Below, in pieces: positions 48,728 to 59,769 of a stretch of DNA of 64,000 nt. Both the position numbers and the translations under genes were made by a program. The notes beneath the pieces were generated by a model, which worked only from the letters and a program-made list of their open reading frames with translations, was not told the DNA's origin and searched no databases. Every line of letters starts with the position of its first letter. Position 1 is the first letter of the stretch. This stretch comes from Panax quinquefolius. Taxonomy: Eukaryota > Streptophyta > Magnoliopsida > Apiales > Araliaceae. The stretch covers positions 14,176,322 to 14,240,321 of the forward strand of contig CM035151.1 in the NCBI GenBank assembly GCA_020205615.1, written 5' to 3'.

Positions 48728-51700
48728 TGTAACTCCTCCAAAATCGGGACTATTTCTCTCTCCGATCTTGTGCGTTAATATTACCCTATTCTAATTTTAA
48801 AATATTATTTAATGTTAAAATAGCTAAAAATACGGAATAAATTTTTTTTTCTTTCTTTCATCGTTCCCTGAATCGCAACCTTTACGATTCTTCTTTATAC
48901 AAAAATCATATTTATTATATGATTTGTATAATCGGTGAAAATATATTAAAAACTTAAAGTCTTAATACATAATATCTTTTCTATCGATGATTCACTTATT
49001 TCAGAATCATATTTGTTTTATAATTTATTTTATCAAAATAAGATATGAATATATACAACTCACCTCTTCAAACAAATATTTCTTATTTAATAAACATTTC
49101 AAACTGTACATAATTGTCTTTTAGTCATATCTAGAATCATGAGAATCCTCATCATGATTCTCTACAATTTTTAAATAAAGAAGAGATATCTTTGCACGTC
49201 TTTCAATCGTTATCATCTGGTCAGCTAGAGATCATATCACATTTCAAACATGAAAAAAAATTATATTTTTGCAACTCTATCATATCTTGAATCTATATCA
49301 TGATTCAACTTTATTCTTACTGTATATCTCAGTCAATATGAATATAGATATCAAAATTTAGTTATTAAACTTTCTTAGTTCCAGAATTCGCAACTGTTAT
49401 AATTTATACCCATATTCATGATTATATAAATATAAAGACCCATTCCGAAATGTCTCATTTTGAACGTAAGGTTCAAACTTTTAACTTTACTCACCCCTGA
49501 ATCTTCATGACATAATTCATCAACTGTATATTCGATATACCCCACTTCATGTACTTCTATGCTATTATAGTAACTTACTTTACAAAATAATAGTAAAGCT
49601 ACATCTCGTATTCAAAAAGATTATTTCTATTCAGCATAATTACTGGGTATAACAACATTTACACTACTCAATTAAATCACTTTATAGCAAGTAGCCTCAG
49701 CTCGGTACAATCTAAACTTGATGAAGTAATACATCTTTTGATACTCATGTCTCATCACAAATCTTCGTTGTTATGACCGTCTGATAAATCAACATTTATC
49801 TGCAAAATTGTTTGCAAGATTGAGCACTACGGCCCAACAAGTCTAACAGTTTTCATACTTCACATAGCACATAATATCATGCTTATATCATATCTCAAGA
49901 TTATTACAATTTAAATAACATTTGTATCTCATGCATATCAAATATCAAAATCAAGACTGAGTTTTAAAAACTCAATCAAATTTAGTCAATAGTTAACTTT
50001 CATCATTCCACAAGTATAACATGTAATCCATGTAATCATGTCAAATTCATATACAAATAGAAACTGAAAGACTTGCCTTCGTGAAGCACATCTATCGATT
50101 CTAAACAGTTACATGAACTCGAAGCGATATGATTCCATAAAGTACCTATGTAACATCCATATGGTTATTACATAACTCAATGAAACATATTCTTTTAACT
50201 TTGATTTAAACCCAAACAATATATTCAATATAGGTAATTTGAATATATTCATATTACACCGCATAAAGCGTATTATATTTCTTAATGTAAATGCACCGTA
50301 AGAATCTCAATTCAAACTTATATTTTCAAGCTTAAATTACTTATTTTCATTTTAATAAATTTATTAGATTTATTAATAATATTATAAGTTAATTAACTTG
50401 TAATATTTTAGTTTTATAAATTTTAATTCATACTATTTTTCTCGCATTAAAACTCGTGCCAAAAGTAGACTTGAAACGCCGAGAAATAACGCAGCACATC
50501 ACAGCTGTTACTGCAGTTTGCTGTGTGCTTCTACTGCAACTTGCTGCACTCTGCTACTGCAGCCAATCATCACTACTAGCCCGCGATTTAATAACTCTAT
50601 ATCTAAGCATCCGATTGGTACCAAAATTTAATATGCTAAACATGGTACTACAAACTATTTTGTAAAAATATTACTCAATCAAAAAGAGCATTATAACCTG
50701 CTTTTACATGGGCATAAAAATACTCAGTCACAACAGTTTCCAACCGAACACAATCTTGATCCAATTCTCCTAAATTTGTTCTAAACCCACTTTAATTCAT
50801 CTAATCAGTTTAGTTTACATTAAATTACATGTACAAAAGACATCTTGCCCTCAATACAGCAATGTTACAAAATCAATCCCTAATACCATAACTTTTTCGT
50901 TTCAAAACATTTTTGAACGATTCTTGAGCCCACGCGAAGGTAACTCCCGGGACTACAACTTCTCTTCAGATCACAAATCCAAATTCCAAACCGAACAGAA
51001 CAGAAATCTGCTCTAAGTGGACAGAATGTTCTGTTTTTAGACTGCACGTCCCTCCTTCCCTAAAATGGTCATAACCCCTTCGTTTCTCAACATTTTTAAG
51101 AGATTCTTGAGCCCAGGCGAAGCTAACTTCCGGGGCTACAACTTTCATTCTTTGACCATTTCCAAATTCAAAACACAAAATTCCAGAAAATTCGTGCAAA
51201 GTGACTTCCCTGAGTTGATTAGACAGTTTTGACGCGACTACTTTGAACGGTCATAACTCTTTGCTCCGAAGTCGGAATTAGTCCGTTTCAGAGTTTATGG
51301 AAAGCTTATTCAATGTACTATAATACCCTAAAAGCCCAGAATATTTTGGAAACTCTAGCTAGCCCCGAATTTGTCCTTAGGGTCAGCAGTTCACAATATT
51401 TTTTTCTGATTTTGTTTCTTCAAGCCTCCTAACAGTTAGCGTAACTTTTGCTATACAAGTTCAAATGACTTTAAATTTGTTCCTACTTCGAGACCTTGTT
51501 ATAAGGTACATTTTTCATCCAAGTTTGGTCTTTAACAACATTATTAAGACACCAAACTAAAAGTTCAAAATCAGTGTTCATACCCTTTTTAAGGAAATTT
51601 CATTTGATTTAATTTCATTCCATCGCTTTTCAAACTGATTTGGTTCCTCTGATTAGCTTAGTAAACCTAACAATACATATTCAAATGTCTTTTAGTTCCA

Positions 51701-52897
51701 AGCCTTGGGTAATTATTCGTTTTTAAGCTTGGAAACCTTGTTTGGGCATTTCATCAAACATCTAGCATACAAGCTTTAAAAGTCAGATTTCATGTGTTTA
51801 AATATGAATCTAACCAAATATTTACTCTCTTTTTCACTCCATTCTACCTGCATAGGATCTCCTTACAATTCACAGCCCAACCAACAACTCAATCATAGCA
51901 CAATTATAATATATCACACTTGTTACTAATCTTTTTTTTTATTACAATAGCTATGAATAAAAAAGCTTACCTTAAACCCACTTGAATTAGGTGATTTTTC
52001 CGTGTAAAAAGATCAATTTATGTAGCCTTTCCTGCTAATGATGCTCGAAACTTCATACACTACAACATTAGCTGGCCGACTGCTGCTATAGACAGAATAG
52101 AGAAGGGGTTTAACAAGTTTTTTTTTTTTTAAAAGGCGCTTGATCATAGAGAATTGAAAAAGAGAGAGGAATGGGAACATAGCTTTCCGTTAGCTTCTTT
52201 CAGTCTTTCTTTGCTAATGCTTGATTGATAGCAGACGAAATAGCAAGATACTTGAACAGCTCATGCTTGATTGATAACTTAATGTCTTGCTAAGGCTTTC
52301 AATAATGCCACCTCCTGCTCACTAATTGAATCAGCAAAAACTTTCCTTTAACTTAAAAATTCTCAGCATACTTGTATACCCACATACATACATACATATT
52401 TACATATAATTGTATTATATGTATTATAATTATACTACCATCTTTACGGATATTATTTAAGGTATACAATAATTTTTTTTCTATACTTAACTAATTATTT
52501 TCTTTTTTTTCTATAAATTATTTTCAACAATTTAAGTATAATAAATATAATAATATATTTACTTACATTACAACCATACATATATTACACTTGATCACTC
52601 AATAATGTAATAAAATGATGGTTATACATTAAGTATATAGTTCATGCCACCAATTTACCACATTAAAATAATTTAATATTATAAATTGTTTTAATTCTAC
52701 TCATCTCATTTCCTTTAATAAATTGCCCCTACAATTTATTTACATATAATAAATATATAATACCAATATATTTATTATGCATAAACATCACATATTATAT
52801 AGTTCTTACTCATTTATGCAATATTATATCACACAACATTAGAATTTTATTTATTAGATTCTTATTTTAATAATTCCCAAAAATCTGGGTTATCACA
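48728..52897 (-). mobile_element. Solo LTR of 4170 bp, Del/Tekay-like, minus orientation, target-site duplication CACCA
   Basis: Read on the minus strand it starts TGTGATAACCCAGATTTTTGG and ends GGAGTTACA. The form is like the LTR at 59770-62350, which starts TGTAAGACCCC and ends GCGTCACA. CACCA precedes it (48723-48727) and follows it (52898-52902). No gag or pol text is visible inside. Two diverged internal copies of the block TTCTTGAGCCCA-GCGAAG-TAACT-CGG lie at about 50920 and 51100. The insertion separates the two tandem PME genes. The alternative is a non-autonomous element with no coding part, but no internal LTR boundary was seen. Confidence 0.8.
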
Positions 52898-52902
52898 CAC
52901 CA

Positions 52903-53493
52903 AGTCTGCCGGTTTGAGTCCTTGGGTAGAATTGGTTCTTTATCTCTCAGAAGCTGCATGCATTCGATACAAAAATAGCATGTCCTTGGCCAAAACTTTC
53001 AAAGAATTCTTTAAATGGAAACCTTTGCTATTTTTCAGGGTCAACCAAATTAGGCCGGCCATCATCTAAATAATAATATTATTATTGGTATGTTTTTTTT
53101 TTCTTACCAAAAAGTAGTAATAAAAACAAGAAAGAAAAATAAAACAAAAAGGGTTGCTCAAAAAAATTAAAACCAAACAGAGTTTTAGCTTAGATTAGAC
53201 CTACGGCTACTAAGATCCAAAAGTAGAATGTCAATGTTTAGTTAGGAGGCTCCTATGATTTAGTAATTATTATGAATGCATGGAAACATTCCTAAACACC
53301 CTGACCTCACATTTTTATTTAACTCCCACGTACCCACGTACATTCTCTCGAATGAATATATGTATACATCTTAATTTGTTCATCTCATTTTTACGTACCT
53401 ACTAGTTGGGACTCAGGGAGCCCTGGCGGCATTTAGAAAATTGCCCTTGGGAGCTCTCTGATTGTTAATTTTCTTGCTAGGAATTAATTAAAC
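52903..53493. other. Upstream region of the second PME gene
   Basis: AT-rich, with no ORF. ATATATGTATACAT near 53356 could serve as a TATA region about 135 bases before the ATG. CCGGTTTGAGTCC near 52909 looks like an isolated pol III B box with no matching A box. Confidence 0.4.
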
Positions 53494-55912
53494 ATGGTTA
53501 TGAACAAGAAAGTGACCATTATCGCCCTATGCTCTGTCCTCCTGGTGGTTATGGTAATTGGTATAGTGGTGACCCATGTGAGTGAAGAGAATAAGGCTGA
53601 CAATGCTCGCAAGGGGAATGTTGCTCAATCCATCAAGGCCGTAAAATCCATTTGCAAAACAACGTATTACAAGGAAACTTGCGAAAAAAGCCTCAACTCG
53701 GCCTCAAATAACACCACCGATCCCAAAGAGCTTATCAAGGCCGGTTTCAATGTAGCCGTAAAGCACATTAATGAGACCATTTCAAAATCCTCCACTCTTC
53801 AAAAAGCCTCGACGGACCCCAGGACCGCCGGGGCCTACAAAGTTTGTGAAAAGGTCCTTGATCTAGCCATTGATGATCTCAAGAGATCGTTCAAAAAGAT
53901 TGACAACTTTGATTTTGACAATATTGCTAAGGTTGATGATCACCTTTTTGACCTCAAAGTGTGGCTATCCGGGGCCAACACGGCTCAAGGGACTTGTTTG
54001 GATGCGTTCGAGAAGACCTCCGGTGATGCCGGAGAGAAAATGAAGAAACTTTTGAAGACGTCGCGTGAGCTCACCATGAACGGTTTTGCGATGATTGATG
54101 AGTTATCCCGTGTTTTATCAGATTTACATATTACTTCTTCCGGTCCTGCCAACCGGAAACTCCTCCTTTCGGAGGGAATGGGAATGGAGATCCCCTCTGA
54201 TGGAGGACAATACCCTTCCTGGGTCAATGATGGTCAGCGTCGCCTCCTTAGAGGTCATCATGCTAAGAATAAGCCCAATGTTGTTGTTGCTCAGGACGGT
54301 TCTGGAAAATACACGACTATCAATGAAGCCATAAAAGATATTCCAAGAGAAAGTCCAACCACATTTATCATACACATCAAGGCTGGTGTGTACAAAGAGT
54401 ATGTTAGAATTGAGAAGTACATGACAAATGTTATGTTCATTGGAGATGGCCCTACAAAAACCAAGATCACCGGTGACAGATCTGATAAGAAAAATTTCAC
54501 CACAATAGACTCCGCTACGGTTGGTAAGTCACTTCTCCGATCAATCTTTATAATAATTAATTAAGCTGCTGCTACTACTATATACATACAACTTCAAACT
54601 GCCTATTATAATTCTAACCATCACAAAGACAGTCCGTGTATATTATGAGTCCCCATGAAATTCTTACTTACAAACAATCATAATCTTCTCCTTGAAAATT
54701 AATTATGCAGGAGTCCTTGGATTCCATTTTATGGCCAAGGATATTGGTTTTGAGAACACCGCCGCAGCCGATGAGGGCCCAGCCGTGGCACTTCATATTA
54801 CATCTGACAAATCAATTTTTTACAATTGTCAAATCGACGGTTATCAGGACACCCTCTATTCTCACGATCACCGTCAATTCTTCCGCGACTGCACCATCTC
54901 TGGCACCATTGATTTTATCTTTGGCGATTCTATTGCTGTCTTCCAGAACTGTCAAATTATAGCCCGAAAACCAGCTGCTAAACAGGTCAACATGATCACT
55001 GCTCAAGGCAGGGAATTCGTTGATGATATTACAGGAATAGTCATCCAAAATTGTAACTTTGTCGCAGATCCTGAACTAGCTGCTGATCCTAAAATCAAAA
55101 CATATCTCGGACGACCTTGGAAGAAATACTCCAAAACCATCATCATGAATTCGATTATAGGTTCATTTATTACTCCAGAAGGGTGGTCCATTTGGGAAGA
55201 ACAAAACCCGAATACTGACACGAGTTGGATCGCGGAGTATGAGAACATAGGCCTCGGTGCAGATGTTGCTAGCAGAGTGAAATGGCCGAGTTTTAAGAAG
55301 ATTACTTCAGTTGAAGCTGCTAGCTATACTCCTGCAAATTTCCTCAGGGGAGATGAGTGGATTATTCCCACTGGTGTGCCTTACACTAATGGCATGACAT
55401 CATTTAAAAGTAGCAATACTAATGATATGATATCGTATAACAACACTAATGCGATTTCAAGGAATAGCGCTAATCCCATTATATCTAACAGCACCAATAC
55501 CATGATACCAAATAACAACACTAATGTCATGATATCTAACGGCACCAATACCATGATATCAAGTAACAGCGCTGACACCATGACATCTAACGGCCCCAAT
55601 ACCATGATATCAAGTAACAGCGCTGACGCTAGGATGTCAAGTAACAGCGCTGATGCCATGACATCTAACGGCCCCAATACCATGATATCAAGTAACAGCG
55701 CTGACGCCAGGATGTCAAGTAACAGCGTTGACGTCAGGATGCCAAGTAACAGCGCTGACGCCATGACATCTAAAGGCCCCAACACTGATGTCAGGATGCC
55801 AAGTAACAATGTTGATGCCAGTATGCCAAGTAACGGAGCTGATGTCAGGATATCATCAAGTAACAGTGTTGATGCTAGGATATCAAATAACAACACTGAT
55901 ATCCAGTGCTGA
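53494..55912 (+). CDS. Pro-pectin methylesterase with a long minisatellite-encoded C-terminal tail, two exons (743 aa)
   Basis: Exons are 53494-54523 and 54711-55912 (donor GTTG|GTAAGT, acceptor TATGCAG, the same intron position as the neighbouring PME). Residues 6-27 are a signal anchor and about 48-210 the PMEI pro-domain. Processing-type motifs are RKLL (221-224) and RRLL (249-252). The catalytic domain carries GYQDTLY (D390), DFIFGD (D411) and YLGRPW (R478) and ends near VPYTNGM (about 572). Typical pro-PMEs end there. About 170 further residues follow, made of Asn/Ser/Thr/Met-rich repeats (MSSNSADA, MTSNGPNT and variants). A few Arabidopsis pollen PMEs (PME21 and PME28, from memory) also have long tails. 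The repeat text continues in another frame to 56048, so this stop is probably the result of a frameshift. Confidence 0.93.
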
Positions 55913-56045
55913 TACCAAGATATCAAGTAGTAGCGCTAATGCCATGATATCAAGTAGCAACACCAATGCCATGATACCAAATAGCAACACCAATGCCATG
56001 ATATCTGACCGTGCGAGTGCCATGATATCACCTAACACCACTGTT
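55390..56045 (+). repeat. Coding minisatellite in and beyond the PME tail (units of 24-30 bp)
   Basis: Units of the type ATGTCAAGTAACAGCGCTGA recur more than 20 times with variation. A larger repeat starting ACATCTAACGGCCCCAATAC is present nearly identically three times (from about 55578, 55662 and 55766). All unit lengths inside the ORF are multiples of three. The last part (55913-56045) is in a different frame from the PME. Confidence 0.9.
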
Positions 56046-56048
56046 TAA

Positions 56049-57942
56049 ATATTATTGTATCAATATATAGCTTTTGTAGGAGTAAGTTCCATTTTTTTTT
56101 ATCACAAATAAAATTCAAACTATCTCGAGCATTGAATGTTAAGCTCATGAAATGCAAGTATATGGATACCTAATTATAAGACTTCGATCATCAGATTTTG
56201 TTCAGTTCTAAGTTGATACATGTTGATTTGATACGCATTGTTAGCGATTTTTTAGCTCAATATATAAGCTGTACATGTTAGGTCTTGAGTTTGGTCAAGA
56301 CTTCTTTTTGAGTGTTGTCCTCTCTATTCTCCCTTCACTCAATATATTGGAGTCATGTTTGACTTTTTTACTCTGTACGATGTATGACAGGCATGAACTA
56401 AACTTTGATATTCATAAGTTTAGCCTTGAACCTTGATCAAATGTAGTTAAAATTTTGGGTTAGTGCTTAGCAGGCAAAGATTGTTTTAATCAAATTTTCA
56501 CATAACTATTTGAAGGGTAGTAATTGTAATCAATTTTTACTTATTCTCTTCTAAAGTATAAGATTTCATTATAATGACTTTTTAGAGTCGGTTTAAAATA
56601 TTTTCAGATTCAAAAATAATTTAATTCATTGAACTATCTATAATTAAATTAAATTATATTAATCTTAAATTTAATAATATTTTAAATTTACTTTAATTAA
56701 AAAGTCAAATTTAAAACTATATTTAAAAATAGCTGGAGTAATACTTCCACCCAATTCTACGAGCCATCGAAGTATTTCCAGAGTCAAATATTCGTGTTGA
56801 CATGTCATGTATTGTGCATATACAAGGAAGGTCAATCTTGAGTTTATTTCATCTCATTTCAATTTAAAACTGAGATCCATATACCATTTTGTAAATAATT
56901 CTCGAGCTTAATTATATGTTGTTTTTTGAAAACCAAATTTGGGTTATAATGTTCAAAATATTCAATTCACATTGTTGAAATTGGCTTGAATTTACATACA
57001 TGTAGTATAAAATGAATACGCATAAAAATTAAACTATGGGCAATATTGATTTAAATGTGAAACTTTGTTTAACAATTTTCTATGTTGAATTAATATATAT
57101 TACTCCCTTTTAAAATGCAATGCAATTCACAAGAGAAAGACAAAAAGAGAGAAACCAGCAGAATATACAGGTCCCAAGTGGCAACTAAGTAGGAAAAAAA
57201 AATTATTTTTACGTAACACATACGGAGATCTAAGGTTTAGTAGGAACTAGCGTCTAGCTAGACATAATAATACTCTCTGACTCTCTCCGTCTCGAGATAA
57301 AAGTCTTTATTATTATTTTGAGTTGTCCCATGTTAAATATTCATTTTTTTTTAATAACCAAACTTTTATACATTTTTTCCTATTATGCCCGTAGCATTAA
57401 ATATCTCATACTTTTCTTATTCTAATTCTCTCTCCATATTTAATGACATTATCATGGGTAATTTTGTCATTTTATTCCTCTTTTTAATATGCGTGAAAAG
57501 TCCACCAAAATTTTTATCCTGGAACGGAGGAAGTAATTATTATTATTTTAACCAAAACGAAAAGGCTAGACATTAATAAAATTCATTGTCATATAGCGAG
57601 CCAAAAATAAATCAACAGTTTGACGCACCAACAAGACCTATGGAAGAAGTCAAACCTTCCAAAAATAGAAAACCTTCAATAACCATCTATTTTGTCGAAA
57701 CTCCTCTTAGCCTTACGTTCCCTAACAGAATTAACGGTCTCTTATTCGCTCTCTTGTTATAAATAAACTTCATTTCCACATTTTTAAATAACAGAGCCCA
57801 AGGGGTATCAACCACTCCCAATAAAATATCCCACAGCTCCGCCAACAAAACTCTCCCATTCAGGGGGAGAACAAAATCCCCAAATTAAGAATATATATTT
57901 TGATAAATAAAACAAAAATACAAGAAAAATGGGAATGGCCAA
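56049..57942. other. AT-rich intergenic spacer
   Basis: There is no supported gene. The PME 3' flank lies at the left, and a Stowaway-like MITE at about 57271-57534. The rest shows nothing I can name. Confidence 0.5.
57271..57534. mobile_element. Stowaway-like MITE of about 264 bp
   Basis: The left end, CTCTCTCCGTCTCGAGATAAAA, and the inverted right end, ACTTCCTCCGTTCCAGGATAAAA, match in most positions. Both follow the CTCCCTCCGTCCC pattern known for Stowaway elements, with TA at the flanks. It has no ORF. Confidence 0.6.
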
Positions 57943-58616
57943 TGTTGGGCCATAATCTTTTTTTTTTGACCAGAGATTTAATGAAACCTATCTTTGGATC
58001 ACATGTTATCTTAAGTCACCTATTTGGTCCGAATGGTTTGGTAGGATTCTTGATCATTTCATTGGGTTCTTTTACGGGTCCCATCACTTGGGTCATTTCC
58101 ATTATTTGAAACTTAGTGCGTTGAATTGGCCCATTATACAAATTGTCACTTAACCCAACTTTGACAAGAATCATTATATCAAAAGACAGTTGACTATCAG
58201 GTTTACCACCTTTCGCGCATGGCATTAATGAGGATGGGACTCGGATGACCCATGGTGGAAAACAATGGCGTGCCGTGTGTGGAAGTGGGGTCGCTATTTT
58301 CTATTTGAAATGACCCAAGTGGGAAAAAGGTGTCAAGGTTGTTGAGTGGCACGATGAACCGAGTGGAGTATGCGTGGGGCTAAGATCACATAAGAGGTAA
58401 AGAAATACATTCATTATTATGATTTCTATCTCTCGCATTAGATAATATTTTTCTCTCATTGTTGACCTTGTGATCGCTCAGATCGACTCTCACGCCGCCG
58501 GCTATCCCTCGACGGCCAAAGGTAAAATCGAAGCTTTTAGTGTTGACTTGTTGAACTATGCGGGATATTGGACGCGTCTTGGTGATTGGGACGCGAGAAA
58601 GATCTTGGCGTTAACA
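57943..58616 (+). repeat. 5' LTR of the second Tat-type element
   Basis: It is 674 bases long with TG...CA ends. It shares GACTCTCACGCC, GGTGATTGGGACG and GATCTTGGCGTTAACA with the LTRs of the first element. The first 120 bases are more diverged. Confidence 0.88.
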
Positions 58617-59769
58617 TCAAGCGCTTTAGAAGGAGGGTGAGTTCTAGTGTCCCGGTATTTTTCAATCACGCATCGTGTTTGTTCTACGTCAATATTCATG
58701 GTGAAGAGTAGAACACCTACACTCGGCGGAAGCGGTAGGGTCGCCAAAGTGAATCGACACCACGAGTGTCTGCTGAGGATCGTTTGGGGCCGTGATAAGT
58801 GTTCATGCTAAGACAAAGGCGTCAAACGATCCCCCAAGATTTTCGGTTCGAAGGCGGTAAGCAAGGCTAAACGTGGGTTAGTCTTCCCCGATCGATAAAG
58901 CGTCGCCACGGTCGGAAACGAGTAGAAGGCACTTCGCTTAACTCGATCTGAGAGAGGACCAGGATGAAAAAGCTTCACGATGCTAAGATGGCGGATGAGG
59001 CGGATAGAGCTATGGAAGTACTTCGTGAAGCAACGACGGGATATAAATGAAAGATGGCCTTGGATGGCGAGTTGAGAGACAAAGAGCTCGGTTATAATCG
59101 GTCCAAGAAGAAGCGAGGACAATCTGGTGGGAAAGAACCTGCTCATTCAGGGCCGAGAGTCTCGAGGCCGAAATCGAGAAAGAAGAAGATCCGACCCTAC
59201 TCCTCAAAGATCGAGGAGGTACATCACCCCCCGCGATTCTAAGGAGCGGGGCTCGGAGAGAACGAGGAGGTCGATCCAGATCATACTCTGAAACCACAAA
59301 GAAAGCCCTTGTTGTTGCACATTCTCGCCATTTAGTGCTCGAGCTCAAAGACGAAGCATATCTAGAGATCGTACTCCTGAGAGTCTACTGAGGGTACACC
59401 ACCCTGTGGACACTCGTCATCGAAGAAGCCCTTCTAGAATTGAAGGCTCTATTGTAAGAAACCGGTCTACTCAGAGGAGGAAGGAGTCACCGAAAAAAGA
59501 AGCATCATCTCAAACCGTAGGTGTAGAGTATCCGTCAAAGAGTTAAAAGAACTTCTAAAGCGAACTTCAATAAGTACAAAAAATGAAGGATACTTGGGAA
59601 AGAAGGCATCCCTTTTTCCGCGGAGATTCTTAAAGAAAAAGTCAACCCCACCAAGAAGTTGCCCCATGTCGAGAGTTATGATGGATCGGGGATCTCATGA
59701 CCCACGATCGGTGATTAATCGACCGATGGATTATTATGACTTTAGCGATGCTGCTAAGTGTCATACTTT
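58617..59769 (+). pseudogene. Degenerate gag fragment of the second Tat-type element
   Basis: Open pieces include 59054-59242, with a basic region (NRSKKKRGQSGGK). Corresponding segments of the first element (for example GGATTACTACGACTTTACGATG against GGATTATTATGACTTTAGCGATG) show it is the same gene. Multiple frameshifts are present, and the 3' part is cut off by the nested LTR. Confidence 0.7.

Larger units (their letters stand above)
57943..59769 (+). mobile_element. Second Tat-type element: 5' LTR and partial gag, interrupted by a nested element
   Basis: The LTR at 57943-58616 starts TGTTGGGCCATAATC and ends CTTGGCGTTAACA, like those at 2398 and 12788. The internal part parallels 3069-4160 of the first element. 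It stops in the gag text TGTCATACTTT at 59769, where the LTR of another retroelement begins. In the first element the same text (4150-4162) simply continues. The rest of this element would lie beyond the window, after the nested insertion. Confidence 0.85.

Noticed and set aside
52905..52925. tRNA gene or SINE suggested by a B-box-like CCGGTTTGAGTCC
   Set aside because: No A box or cloverleaf could be formed with the sequence upstream, even after mentally removing the solo LTR.
55381..55926. Minus-strand ORF of 181 codons, Leu/Ile-rich and repeated
   Set aside because: Antisense shadow of the PME repeat tail, kept open because all repeat units are multiples of three.
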